A stretch of DNA of 64,000 bases from positions 1 through 64,000 of the forward strand of contig JADLBW010000161.1 in NCBI GenBank assembly GCA_020847515.1, read 5' to 3'. Made by a program: the position numbers and the translations under genes. The notes under the pieces were generated by a model that worked only from the letters and a program-made list of their open reading frames with translations, did no database searches and had not been told where the DNA came from. This stretch comes from Pirellulales bacterium. GTDB lineage: Bacteria > Planctomycetota > Planctomycetia > Pirellulales > Lacipirellulaceae. Of the stretch, positions 35,301-44,195 are shown one piece after another; position 1 is the first letter of the stretch, and every line of letters begins with the position of its first letter.

Positions 35301-35508
35301 CGAGCGGAAAGGTGACCAGCGATTCCACCTCTTCGGGCGCCAGGCCGTGGGCTTCGGTAATGATGGTGACGCGCGGCCGATTCAGATCGGGAAAGACGTC
35401 GATCGGCAGTCGAAACAGGACATAGCCGCCATAGGCCAATACGACCAGCGCCAGGGCTATGGTCATCAACCGATAGCGCAATGCGGCGCGAATGATGGCA
35501 TTGAGCAT
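32365..35508 (-). CDS. Heavy-metal efflux RND pump, CzcA/CusA type
   Basis: 1047 residues with the two-fold RND layout: an N-terminal helix (LRYRLMTIALALVVLAYGGY), a large periplasmic loop, a helix cluster with AIGELVDDAIVDVENIFRR in the proton-relay helix, a second loop and a final helix cluster. IDVFPDLNRPRVTI near the start and GLVGFISLSGIASRNGIL-like sequence late are typical of the HME-RND group. The relay motif is not the DFG form of CzcA nor the exact CusA form, so the metal cannot be assigned. It is last in a minus-strand operon, 18 bp after the adaptor gene. Confidence 0.93.
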   Translation of the reverse strand: MLNAIIRAALRYRLMTIALALVVLAYGGYVLFRLPIDVFPDLNRPRVTIITEAHGLAPEEVESLVTFPLESTLNGAMGVEAVRSSSAVGLSIINVEFGWDTDVYLARQIVNEKLALAAERMPAGVRPQLAPISSIMGQIMIVGMHSEGGRTNPIELRTLADWVVRQRLLTIPGVAQVITMGGGRLQYQVLVNPESLVKYGVTLAEVEQAVARANANATGGYLETGNEDLLVRSIGRAQSPADLEMVVVKADRERPVLVRQVARVVEGAQIKRGESAVNGSPAVMLIISKQPGSDTRGLTDRISAALADLQRTLPEDVRINPDVYQQKDFIDLSVQNVIEALRDGGLLVVVILFIFLLNFRTTFITLTAIPLSIVVTGLVFKWFGMSINTMTLGGLAVAIGELVDDAIVDVENIFRRLRENRHAAHPKPAMRVVFEASSEVRNSIVFSTILVVLVFVPLFALSGMEGRLFAPLGIAYIVSITASLIVSLTVTPVLSYWLLPGARIMKHAQDGLLLRVLKGLCSSVIRFSVRHPRTILLVVAAAVGVSVAAVAHLGRDFLPPFNEGAVQVNVLLPPGSSLEASNRIGALVDQRLLAVEGVKSVGRRTGRAELDEHAMGVNVSEIILTLDPDSHRSREEILEDVREQAASVPGVVVAAEQPLQHLISHMLSGVQAQVAIKIYGDDLDVLRRVANECKEAIEPAPGVVDLQVEQQVEIPQLQIRLRRDALARYGLAVEDVNELVETAMNGRTVSQLLEDQRSFDVVVRLDEPYRENVEYLQRLAINLPGGGAAPLVEVADLVTASGPNTINRENVRRRIAVQCNTAGRDLASVVDDIQRLMQPVEQGLPAGYFVEYSGQFQSQQSATRTIGLLSIGSLACMFLALYTLFGSVNLSLQVLAALPMAAIGAVAALVATGQSLTVASLVGFISLSGIASRNGILLIAHYLHLMRHEGESFSLEMIERAGKERLAPMLMTALTAGIALVPLTLAAGEPGKEILYPVATVIVGGLISSTLLDFLVHPALFWLFGRRDAERIAVQDEAQISDTPAGG

Positions 35509-35526
35509 GTCAACGCTCCTTGCTGA

Positions 35527-36948
35527 CTAATGATTGTGGCCGGCATGCGGGTCGATTCCGCCCCCGGAGCGGTTCTTCAGCGCCAGGTGGATTTGGAAGG
35601 CCCCCCGGCCGGCAATCGTCTGGCCGATCCTCAAAGAGTCGTCCGCCGCCAGCACTGCCGATTGGCGATCGCGGTATTCCACGTGGACCGGAGTTTGGTG
35701 AAAGTGGCCCGGCTCCTCCTGCACGTAGACGTAGGACTCGGCGCCCTCGCTAATTACCGCTGCGGCTGGAACGACCAGTCGATCGCGCCACGATTCTACG
35801 GGCACTTGCAGCTCGACTCGCTGCCCCGGCTTATAGATCCATTGCTGGAAGCGGCGACCGTTTTCGCTGCGGTCCAACACAATGGAATTAGGCAGCATGA
35901 CGTAGAAGTGCAGAGCCCGCGATTCAGGATCGATCTGATCGGCGATATACAGGATCTTCAAATCGCTGATAGCCGGCCCTTCGCCGTCCGGCAGCCGCTG
36001 ATGGGCGGTGATGGAGGCCTGGTTCGCCGCCGCGTCGCGCAGACGCTGGGCGTCTTGCTCGAAGGCCGTTCCCTGGATGAACAGCTCGCAGTGGTCGGCC
36101 AGCACGCAGAGCTCGGCCCCGGCGTCGACCTGTTGGCCCCGCTGCACGGCGAGCGACTGGACGTGATACAGGTGATCGTCCGCACACGTCGAATCGTCTT
36201 CGTGCTGCGGAGCGCGGAGCGTCAGCGACTGCAGCAGCACCCGATGGCGGATGATGTTCTCGACGTCAGTTTCGGCGAGGCCGTGCAGCAGCAGCGCTTG
36301 CCGCTGGGCGCGCAGCCTCGCTTCCAGTTGCTGCCGACGATACTTTTCGTCGCGAATGCGGCCGCCGGCGACGACCCCTTCGGTGATCCCTTCCAAACGG
36401 GAGATCTCGCTATTGACGACGTCGAGCTCCTCGAGCGACTTGAGGTACTCTCCCTGAGCGGAAACGAGCTCCTCGTGCGTCAGACGGATGTCAAACAGGG
36501 GCGCCTCGGGCGCCACCGCCTCGCCAGGAATTACGTACACTCGCGTCACGACCCCCCCCAGCGGAGCGCCAACGTTGAGCTGCGTCCGCCCGGGACGCTC
36601 GACAACCATTCCCGGCAGCGATACGGTGCGCTGATAGTCGCTCAAAGCCAGCCGGAACGGTTCAAATTCAATGTTCTTGAGCGCCTGCGGGCTGAGCTCG
36701 ATAAAGTCTGTGGTCTCATGGTCGTGGTCGTGCTCGGCGTGCGCTTCACCCCCCGCGTGGTCGGAGTGGGCGCTGGCGCTGAGCGCATTGCTAAGGGCCA
36801 AGGCATGTTCTTCGGCAGTTTGCGGACGGTGGCGCAAGGCCGGAATAAACCGCTGCACTGCCGGTCGGCCCAAAGCAATAGCGCAAACCGCGACGAGGGC
36901 GAATAGTGCAATAACCGCACGGCGTAGATGGCGATAAGAAGCCGACAT
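35527..36948 (-). CDS. RND efflux periplasmic adaptor subunit with His-rich segments
   Basis: 473 residues. An N-terminal helix (AVIALFALVAVCAIAL) and a His/Asp/Glu-rich stretch (AHAEHDHDHETTD, about residues 65-82) precede the membrane-fusion fold: RTQLNVGAPLGGVVTRVYVI, a helical hairpin rich in Glu/Leu/Arg, and the beta-barrel region with GQRVELQVPVESW. The C-terminus DPHAGHNH is a second His-rich patch. A strong site (aggagggg) precedes the ATG. It joins the RND pump to the outer-membrane channel; the His patches probably bind the exported metal. Confidence 0.92.
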   Translation of the reverse strand: MSASYRHLRRAVIALFALVAVCAIALGRPAVQRFIPALRHRPQTAEEHALALSNALSASAHSDHAGGEAHAEHDHDHETTDFIELSPQALKNIEFEPFRLALSDYQRTVSLPGMVVERPGRTQLNVGAPLGGVVTRVYVIPGEAVAPEAPLFDIRLTHEELVSAQGEYLKSLEELDVVNSEISRLEGITEGVVAGGRIRDEKYRRQQLEARLRAQRQALLLHGLAETDVENIIRHRVLLQSLTLRAPQHEDDSTCADDHLYHVQSLAVQRGQQVDAGAELCVLADHCELFIQGTAFEQDAQRLRDAAANQASITAHQRLPDGEGPAISDLKILYIADQIDPESRALHFYVMLPNSIVLDRSENGRRFQQWIYKPGQRVELQVPVESWRDRLVVPAAAVISEGAESYVYVQEEPGHFHQTPVHVEYRDRQSAVLAADDSLRIGQTIAGRGAFQIHLALKNRSGGGIDPHAGHNH

Positions 36949-37189
36949 CGGCCCCTCCTATGAATCCAAGGATTCCGGTCGACGGGCGAGCCCGCCCAAG
37001 CCAGCACGCCTGGTTGGGCGGCAGCGAGCGGCGGCGGGCCGCATTACGGAAGATTTCGCGAGAGACGGGTGACGAGAGGCCTGTCAGTCATCGACCGACC
37101 GCCTCAGTTCGGACCGAGCGCCCCAGCTTTGAGGCGCTGCGGCGGTCCGCGCCTGACGAGTCCAACGACCACCAGGCGCGGCGCGGGCG

Positions 37190-37609
37190 TCAAACGAGAA
37201 GTACGCCTACCAGGAGGTGGAGCGGTATGGCGCCGCCTGACGGACGGCCGTAGCTAGCCTCGGCAGCGCTGATCGCGACCTGCGAGTGCGCCGCGGCTGG
37301 CTGCACCAGAATGGCCATGGAATGGCTCAGAAGGGGAGAATCGATCTGAGGCCGCAGGTTTTGCGAGGCGAAGCTGCATTTGGTTTCACCGCATCCGGGC
37401 TGGCCGTCGTGCTCATGATCGGGTCCCCCGCCGCAGCCATCGCGGGATGCGTGCTGTTCTTTCCAAGCGAAATGGCCGCCGGCCACGATTGGCTTGATCG
37501 CTGCGCCGTCGCCGGCCGCGGCGGGGCTGTGACCATGGTGCCAGCAACAACCCGCCCCCGCATGGGCTAGCAGGGCTGCGATGGTCAGCTTGGCGGCAAA
37601 CGAGTGCAT
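37190..37609 (-). CDS. Small Cys/His-rich lipoprotein in a metal efflux operon
   Basis: 139 residues. A signal peptide ends in a lipobox-like HAGAGC, immediately followed by CWHHGHS, then a Cys/His cluster (DGCGGGPDHEHDGQPGCGE and TKCSF). The C-terminal half lacks cysteines. It lies between the channel gene and the adaptor gene on the same strand, so it is likely co-transcribed. A periplasmic metal-binding or metal-handing role is inferred from the residue pattern and the neighbours. No named family is recognised. Confidence 0.68.
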   Translation of the reverse strand: MHSFAAKLTIAALLAHAGAGCCWHHGHSPAAAGDGAAIKPIVAGGHFAWKEQHASRDGCGGGPDHEHDGQPGCGETKCSFASQNLRPQIDSPLLSHSMAILVQPAAAHSQVAISAAEASYGRPSGGAIPLHLLVGVLLV

Positions 37610-37745
37610 GGGTAACGGCGGAGGAACTACTCGCGAGGGATGAGGGCTGAAGCTGGAGCCGCTGGGCGGATCCGAGTGCGAACGCCGATCGACCGGTATC
37701 AGGCTTGCGGCCCGTGAGCATGGCGGCGGACGCCGCTACGATCGG

Positions 37746-39125
37746 TTATCGGCCGAGGTCTGCCAGATCATTATAGCTGCCGGCCAGCAGTAGCCCATGG
37801 AGCATTTGCACGCTTTGATTGAGGTCCCCCAGGGCGGCTAAATACTCCAGATTCGCTTGGAAATAGGTTCGTTGCACGATCAAGAAGTCGAGGAAGGCCA
37901 ACTCCCCGGCGCGATAGCCCTCAGTCGCCAGCGATAGATTCTGCTGGGCGCGATTCAGGATTTCAAATTTGAAGGCGTTGACGCGGGCTAGCGACATTTC
38001 GTATCGCTGGTACTGCTCCGCCAGATCGCGGCGAAGCCGTAGATTGACGGCGTCGGCCCGACGGCGGGCGGCGACCAACTCGGCCTGCGCTTGCGCCACG
38101 CCGCCCTGATTGCGATTCCAAATGGGAATCGGCATCGTCACCTGCGCCCCGGCGATGGTGTAATTGGAGGCGTCGTCGTACTGGACGGAGGCTTGGGCGT
38201 TTACGTCGGGAATCGGCTCGACGGCGGCCCGCGCCAGCGCCGCGCGGGCCCGCTCGACGGACGCTTCGGCCTCGGCGACTTCCGGGCTGTCGCGGAGCAG
38301 TTCGGCGAGGGTGTCTTCCCAACTGGCGGACCAAACGAGGGTATCAAGATCGACGGCCAATGCCTGCGGCGGCAATTGCGATTGGCCGACCAGCGCTGCC
38401 AGCCGTCGCCAGGCCCCTCGGACGTTGCTTTCCGCCTGTGCCAGATCGGCGGTGGCCCGCTGACCTTCGATCTCCGCTTGCAGCAGGTCGGTCCGCCGGC
38501 CCTCTTGGGCCTCGATCAGGGCCCGGGCCGTGGCGGCGGCTTGCAGGCCGATCGTCTGCAGCTTCCCGGCCAGTTCGACGCGGCGTTGCGCCAGGTAGGC
38601 GTCGTAGAACGCGACACGCACGTCGGTGAGGACCCGCCGTTGCTGCGCGGCCAGTATTTGCTGGCGGCGCTCGACTTCGCGCCCGACCATAGCTCGATTC
38701 AAACCCAGCTTGTTGCCGCGGATAAAGTCCTGGGCCACCATGAGGCCCTGCTGCCCGCCATGGCCGTCGTTTCCCAATTCGCTGCCGAGGTATCCGAAGC
38801 TGGGATTGGGGGGCAAGCCGACCTGGTACTGCTGGCCGGCGGCGGCGCGAACTTGCGCGGCGGCCTGCGCTAGCGTGGGATTACAAGCCAGCGCCAGCGA
38901 CTCGACTTCCTGCAGCGTCAAAGCGGCGGCGCCCGCCGCGGGAAGCGGAATGGTCTCGGGCTGCCGCAGCGCTATGTATTCAGCGGGCGGAAGCAGTTCG
39001 AGGGACGGGGCATCGGCCGAGGCGCCGGACCCCAATTGCGGCGTTTGCGCGGGGGCGCTGCGCCATGCTGGCGCCGCCAGGAGGCATCCGCTGCCTAGCA
39101 AGAGCTTGGCTAATCGGCGATTCAC
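37746..39125 (-). CDS. TolC/CusC-type outer membrane efflux protein
   Basis: 459 residues. A signal peptide (LAKLLLGSGCLLAAPAW) and a Pro-rich linker precede two OEP-type repeats. LTLQEVESLALACNPTLAQA begins the first, and EVAEAEASVERARAALARA with PIPDVNAQASVQYDDASNYT begins the second. Long amphipathic helices rich in Ala, Arg and Gln fit the tunnel. It is the first gene of the operon (channel, Cys/His lipoprotein, adaptor, pump) and supplies the outer-membrane exit. Confidence 0.9.
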   Translation of the reverse strand: MNRRLAKLLLGSGCLLAAPAWRSAPAQTPQLGSGASADAPSLELLPPAEYIALRQPETIPLPAAGAAALTLQEVESLALACNPTLAQAAAQVRAAAGQQYQVGLPPNPSFGYLGSELGNDGHGGQQGLMVAQDFIRGNKLGLNRAMVGREVERRQQILAAQQRRVLTDVRVAFYDAYLAQRRVELAGKLQTIGLQAAATARALIEAQEGRRTDLLQAEIEGQRATADLAQAESNVRGAWRRLAALVGQSQLPPQALAVDLDTLVWSASWEDTLAELLRDSPEVAEAEASVERARAALARAAVEPIPDVNAQASVQYDDASNYTIAGAQVTMPIPIWNRNQGGVAQAQAELVAARRRADAVNLRLRRDLAEQYQRYEMSLARVNAFKFEILNRAQQNLSLATEGYRAGELAFLDFLIVQRTYFQANLEYLAALGDLNQSVQMLHGLLLAGSYNDLADLGR

Positions 39126-39355
39126 AAGGATTTCAAGGCTTTCGGGTCAGGCCGGCTTTTCCGAAGAACGGGGCTTACCTCTCTGAATCGGTTGTTGTGG
39201 ACGCATTTCCGTATCGGCGGGCGAATAATCGACAAGAATCCGCCAGTTTACCCAAGGCCCGAAGGGCGCTGGGGCGACTGTGATGCCGCCGGCCGAACGC
39301 ATGCGGAGGCGAGAACGGCAAAATCTGCGTTCGGGGCGAGGAGGTGCGCTACAAT

Positions 39356-41191
39356 ATGGGAATGAGCGATTTCGGAAGCCGATCCCGCGTTATCCGAGAC
39401 GCCGTCGTAGTCGCACTGCTGCTGGTTGGGAGGCTGCCGGCGGCCTCTTCGTGCGTCGGGGCGGTGGTCGTCATTGCGAATCGAACGCCAACGGCGATTT
39501 CGATTGAGCTGGCAGTCGACGACGGCGGCTTTCAGACGTTGTCGCTAGGCGGCGGCGACAGTCGGCCGGTGTTCGCCTGGTCTGCGGTCCGCGCGCGACT
39601 TCAGACCGGGGGCAAAAGCCACGAGGTGCTGTTGGCGCCTGATTGCGCGTACTACGTCGGACGTGCAAGCGGCGACGGCCGACTGGCGCTGGAAAAAATT
39701 GGCTTGGGAGAAACGGGGCCGCTGGCGTGGAAGCCGCCGTCCCGGCCGATCATCGAGCTTCCCGAGGCGGGCGTGATCAACGTCAAGGTATTGGTGGATG
39801 ACGATGAAATTCGCCCGCGTCCCTTGTGGGAGCGCACGATCCGCGAGCGGGTCGACCGCGCTTCAGCGGCGCTGGAGGCCCATTGCGGCCTGCGGCTCCG
39901 AATTGCGGCGATCGACTCATGGGATTCCGACGATCGCGAAAGCAACTTTGAACGATCGCTGGCTGAGTTCGAGCGCGAGGTGTTGCCGTCGCCGGCGATG
40001 GTCGCCATCGGTTTCAGCAGCCAGTATGCGATCGCCAAGGGGCGCGTACACTTGGGCGGAACACGGGGCCCGCTGCATTCGCACATTCTCATCAAGGAAC
40101 GATCGCAGAACGTGCTGGAGCCAGAACGGTTGGAGCTGCTTGTCCATGAGTTAGGACACTTTCTCGGCGCCACCCACAGCGTGGAACGGACGAGCGTCAT
40201 GAGGCCCGTCATCGGCCAGGGATTGCAGCGGGCCGCCGGCGCGGAAGTGCAGTTTGATCCGCCCAATACGCTGCTGATCTCGCTCATGGCGGAAGAAATT
40301 CGTCAGCGGCATATTCGCGACGTCGGCGGACTGTCGGCCGAGACGCGTCGACGCATGCGCGAGATTTACGAAGCAGTTGATCCGACCATCGCCCACGATC
40401 CGGCCTCTGGCCGGTATGCGCAGCTCATGGCAGGCGCGGCGGCCAAGCCGCTGCTGGAAGACGCTCGCAAGGTCCTGCAACAAATCACCCGCGTGGCCAA
40501 ACTTCAGCAGCAGCTCAATCTCGAGGCGGGCCGAGTTAGTCGATCAGGCGCGGATGAGCCGAAACTTGTGGCCGGCGACGAGTTGCTCGAGCTCTACGTG
40601 CGGCAGGCGGCCATTGCCGCCCGGCAGGTGCGACGCGACAACGCTGAAAAGGCCCTGCTGCTGGCGCTGGGGGTCGCGATGGATGATGCGGGAGTGCTGC
40701 CGCGAGTGCCCCTGGGCGCCAAGGTGTTGCCGTACCTCGAAAGCGAACAGGAACGGGCCGAGCGCATCGCCGCTTGTGGCCGCGTAACGCTGCGCGGACG
40801 GCCGGACCTGGCCCGCCAGTTTTTCGTAGCGGCCCATTTGGTCGTATTAACCGGCAGCGAGACGGCGCGCAGCACCGACGCGCTGGCGACGATATTGGAT
40901 TCGCACGGCGCCTCGGGACTCGGCTTTGCGGAGTTGGCTGCTAACCGCGCCGGGCTGGTATTCGCGCACGCCGTGCTGAGCGGTCGGATGTCGCTGGACG
41001 ATGTAGCGCGGCGCTTTACCGTCGCCGCCGTATTGCCCCCCCTGGAAACACTTCAAAAAGAACTTAACGCCGAGGAGTTCACGTCGCGCTTCGGCGGGGC
41101 GGGCGATGCGCGACTGACCGACCTGCTCAACAGGCTTGAAGGACGACTTACAGCGCTGCCGGCGTACCGAGGGGCGGCGGCGTCTCGGTAA
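39356..41191 (+). CDS. Secreted metzincin-type zinc metalloprotease
   Basis: About 611 residues. A signal-like segment (VIRDAVVVALLLVGRLPAASS) is followed by a beta-rich region and a protease core with the full metzincin motif HELGHFLGATHS and a Met-turn, SVMRP, seven residues later. Upstream sequence KVLVDDDEIRPRPLWERTIR fits the start of a small protease domain. The C-terminal 300 residues are helical and unassigned. A gaggagg site precedes the ATG; an ATG two codons later is possible. The substrate is unknown. The gene is transcribed away from the efflux operon. Confidence 0.75.
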   Translation: MGMSDFGSRSRVIRDAVVVALLLVGRLPAASSCVGAVVVIANRTPTAISIELAVDDGGFQTLSLGGGDSRPVFAWSAVRARLQTGGKSHEVLLAPDCAYYVGRASGDGRLALEKIGLGETGPLAWKPPSRPIIELPEAGVINVKVLVDDDEIRPRPLWERTIRERVDRASAALEAHCGLRLRIAAIDSWDSDDRESNFERSLAEFEREVLPSPAMVAIGFSSQYAIAKGRVHLGGTRGPLHSHILIKERSQNVLEPERLELLVHELGHFLGATHSVERTSVMRPVIGQGLQRAAGAEVQFDPPNTLLISLMAEEIRQRHIRDVGGLSAETRRRMREIYEAVDPTIAHDPASGRYAQLMAGAAAKPLLEDARKVLQQITRVAKLQQQLNLEAGRVSRSGADEPKLVAGDELLELYVRQAAIAARQVRRDNAEKALLLALGVAMDDAGVLPRVPLGAKVLPYLESEQERAERIAACGRVTLRGRPDLARQFFVAAHLVVLTGSETARSTDALATILDSHGASGLGFAELAANRAGLVFAHAVLSGRMSLDDVARRFTVAAVLPPLETLQKELNAEEFTSRFGGAGDARLTDLLNRLEGRLTALPAYRGAAASR

Positions 41192-41611
41192 TGATGCGTG
41201 GCACACGTTAACGATTCGTTGCCGACAGGCGCCTGACGGCCGCCCTCCGCTTCCCGCGGCGAATGGGCAAAAATCGATTCCCGCCCAGGCGGATCTGGGA
41301 GTGCGGACGGCGGCGCCGTCTCTGGATGCGGGCCGATAGTGCCGTTCGAGCTCCTTTCGGGGCGGACTGGCGTCACAGAAGCAAGGGAAACCCTGCGGCT
41401 TGTGCCAGCGCCTTGTCCCAGCGACTGCGGACGTCAATTGTGAAGCCTTGCCGGCAGCGGTAAACTCGTAGGCGAGGGCGGCGATGCCTTGCATCGCAAG
41501 GATCGGCGCCGCGCGATGAAGTTTAGTTTGGCCGCCCGCCGCCGCGACTTTGCTTCTGAAGCGGCCACGACACGACCTGGAATCGGGCCGCCAGGATGTG
41601 AATATGCCTTT
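41192..41611. other. Intergenic region, 420 bp
   Basis: No gene, repeat family member or terminator with a T-run was recognised between the protease and the HAD phosphatase. The frame of the HAD gene is open to 41489 but that part shows no family sequence. Confidence 0.3.
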
Positions 41612-42484
41612 ATGAGCACCATCGAATTTAAGCGTGAACGACACCTGCTGGTCGGCATCGATTCCGACGGGTGCGTCTTCGACACCATGGAACTGAAGCA
41701 CAAGGAGTGCTTCATTCCGGCGTTTATCAAGCATTTCGGCCTGCAGGGGGTGAGCAAGTACGCCCGCGAGGCGGCGGAATTTGTCAACCTGTACTCGAAA
41801 AGCCGCGGCGTAAACCGCTTTCCGGGCTTGGTGGAGCAATTGGATTGGCTGCGGCGGCGTCCGGAGGTACAGGCCCGGGGCGTTTCTGTGCCTCGCTTGG
41901 AGGGCGTGCGGCGGTGGATTGCCTCGGAGTCGAAACTCGGCAATCCCGCTCTGGAGCGGGCCGTCGCAGCCAGCGACGATCCAGATCTGAAGTTGACGCT
42001 CCAGTGGTCGCTCGCCGTGAATAATGCAATAGCCGATATGGTGAGCGGCGTGCCGCCGTTTCCGCACGTTCGCAAGTGTTTGGAGCGTCTGACCGGCAAA
42101 GCCGATATGCTCGTGGTTTCGGCGACGCCGGGCGAAGCGCTCGTCGCTGAATGGCATGAACATGATTTGGCGAAGTTCGTCGGCGCGATCTACGGCCAGG
42201 AATTCGGCACGAAGAAGGAAATGCTCGCGGTGGCGCGAGCTTATCCGGCGGGCAATGCGCTGATGGTTGGCGACGCCCCCGGCGACTTCAAAGCGGCTGA
42301 AGCCAACGGCTGCCTGTTTTTTCCGATCAATCCGGGTCGCGAGGAGCAAAGCTGGCAGCGGCTGTACGATGAGGGCGTCGATCGATTCGTCAGCGGGCGC
42401 TTTGCCGGCGAATACCAGCAGCGATTGCTGGAGGAGTTCAACGCCCTGCTCCCGGAGCGTCCTCCGTGGCCGGTTGACGAATGA
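41612..42484 (+). CDS. HAD-superfamily hydrolase
   Basis: 290 residues. Motif I is GIDSDGCVFDTME (nucleophile in DSDG), motif II the serine or threonine of LVVSATPGE, motif III the lysine of GTKKEML and motif IV MVGDAPGDFKAAE. The cap lies between motifs I and II and is about 120 residues, larger than in phosphoglycolate phosphatases. The ATG at 41612 starts just before the conserved region. Substrate unknown. It precedes the pentose phosphate genes, so a sugar phosphate is a reasonable guess. Confidence 0.85.
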   Translation: MSTIEFKRERHLLVGIDSDGCVFDTMELKHKECFIPAFIKHFGLQGVSKYAREAAEFVNLYSKSRGVNRFPGLVEQLDWLRRRPEVQARGVSVPRLEGVRRWIASESKLGNPALERAVAASDDPDLKLTLQWSLAVNNAIADMVSGVPPFPHVRKCLERLTGKADMLVVSATPGEALVAEWHEHDLAKFVGAIYGQEFGTKKEMLAVARAYPAGNALMVGDAPGDFKAAEANGCLFFPINPGREEQSWQRLYDEGVDRFVSGRFAGEYQQRLLEEFNALLPERPPWPVDE

Positions 42485-42642
42485 CGGTGGAAGAACTCGC
42501 CGCACGCCGCGGGCGGCAAGATGGGGCGCCACGGCCAGGGCTGTAATTCCCGGCAAATCGAGCAGGTCTGCGTTGCGGCCTCGGTCGATCCACCGAGGGC
42601 GTCCTTGGCTTACACAATCAGATGGAAGGGCCGGCGGCCGTC

Positions 42643-44106
42643 ATGCGTGCTCAATGTGATATTGGACTTATCGGTCTGGCCGTGATGGGGGAGAACCTGG
42701 CGCTCAATATCGAGCGGCGGGGTTACTCGATTGCGGTGTTTAATCGTACGGTGCACAAGGTCGACGATCTTCTCGCTGGACGCGCGAAAGGAAAGCGGTT
42801 CGTTGGCTGCCATACGTACGATGAGCTGGTCGCATCGCTGAAGCCGCCGCGCAAGATTCTGATGATGGTGAAAGCGGGGCCAGCCGTCGATCAGCTTATC
42901 GATTCGTTGCTGCCGCTGTTGTCTAAGGGCGACATCCTGATTGACGGCGGAAATACGTGTTACGCGGATACGGAGCGTCGCACCAGCTACGTCGAAGCAC
43001 ATGGCTTGCTTTACTGCGGCACAGGCGTCTCTGGCGGCGAGGAGGGCGCGCTGCTGGGGCCGAGCATTATGCCCGGCGGCAGCGAGGCGGCCTGGCCGCA
43101 TCTGAAGCCGATTCTGCAGGCAATATCCGCTAAGGTAGGCCCCAACCACGACATCCCGTGTTGCGAGTGGCTTGGGCCGCGAGGCGCTGGGCACTATGTG
43201 AAAATGGTGCACAACGGCATTGAATACGGCGATATGCAGCTTATCTGCGAGGCCTACTTTCTAATGAAAGAAGCCCTCGGACTTTCCAACGATGAATTAT
43301 ACGACGTGTTCGACCAGTGGAATCGGGGCGAACTGGACAGCTACTTGATCGAAATCACGCGCGACATCTTCAGCGTAAAAGACGACCGTGGCGAGGGATT
43401 TCTGGTCGACAAGATCCTGGATACCGCCGGCGCGAAAGGCACCGGCAAGTGGATGAGTCAGCTTGCGCTTGACTTAGGCCTGCCGAGCACGTTGGTGACC
43501 GAGGCCGTGTTCGCCCGCTGCTTGTCGGCCATGAAGGCCGAGCGGATTGCGGCGAGCAAGAAACTGCAGGGGCCGACGGCGACATATAGCGGCGATCGCA
43601 GTAAATTCATCGAGCAGATCCGGCAAGCGCTGTACGCCTCGAAGATTTGCAGCTATGCGCAAGGTTTTGTGCAGTTGCGCGCCGCTTCGCAGGAAATGGG
43701 CTGGGGTTTGGAGGATAAGTTGGGAAGGTGCGCGTTGCTGTGGCGGGGGGGTTGTATTATTCGGGCCGTATTTTTGGACCGGATCAAAGAGGCCTTCGAC
43801 GCCGATCCAAACCTCGACAACCTGCTCCTGGCGCCGTACTTCACCGCGATCGTACACAAGGCGCAGGACGCGTGGCGGCACGTAGTCGCCACGGCGGCGG
43901 AGCTGGGCCTGCCGGCGCCGGCTCTTGCGGCGGCGCTGGCGTACTACGACGGTTACCGGCGCGACCGGCTGCCGGCCAATCTGCTGCAAGCTCAGCGCGA
44001 TTATTTCGGCGCACATCAGTTCAAACGCCTGGACGAGTGGGGCGCCGCCGAGCTGCCGGAGCATCATGCCGATTGGCTGCATCGACGCCGACAGCCGGAG
44101 TCGTAG
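42643..44106 (+). CDS. gnd: 6-phosphogluconate dehydrogenase, decarboxylating
   Basis: 487 residues. Converts 6-phosphogluconate to ribulose 5-phosphate with NADP reduction. The Rossmann motif GLAVMGENLALNIERRG, the cofactor site FNRTVHKV, the substrate site GTGVSGGEEGA and the catalytic KMVHNGIEYGDMQL are all present, as is the C-terminal FIEQIRQALYASKI with YAQGF. The ATG at 43 bases into the 42.6-kb line (42643) fits the family N-terminus; an ATG seven codons earlier is also possible. zwf follows 89 bp downstream, so the two oxidative pentose phosphate dehydrogenases are paired. Confidence 0.96.
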   Translation: MRAQCDIGLIGLAVMGENLALNIERRGYSIAVFNRTVHKVDDLLAGRAKGKRFVGCHTYDELVASLKPPRKILMMVKAGPAVDQLIDSLLPLLSKGDILIDGGNTCYADTERRTSYVEAHGLLYCGTGVSGGEEGALLGPSIMPGGSEAAWPHLKPILQAISAKVGPNHDIPCCEWLGPRGAGHYVKMVHNGIEYGDMQLICEAYFLMKEALGLSNDELYDVFDQWNRGELDSYLIEITRDIFSVKDDRGEGFLVDKILDTAGAKGTGKWMSQLALDLGLPSTLVTEAVFARCLSAMKAERIAASKKLQGPTATYSGDRSKFIEQIRQALYASKICSYAQGFVQLRAASQEMGWGLEDKLGRCALLWRGGCIIRAVFLDRIKEAFDADPNLDNLLLAPYFTAIVHKAQDAWRHVVATAAELGLPAPALAAALAYYDGYRRDRLPANLLQAQRDYFGAHQFKRLDEWGAAELPEHHADWLHRRRQPES

Positions 44107-44195
44107 GCCGGCGCAAGCGGCTTCCTCCGTCCTGCCAACACTTGCCCAAGGCGCCTTAGGGAGGCGATTCTCCTGCAGACTCGCCCCATGAACAT

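Noticed and set aside
35530-36906. Open frame of 458 codons antisense to the adaptor gene
   Set aside because: Shadow of the adaptor gene; the minus-strand protein has a start with a strong ribosome binding site and family motifs.
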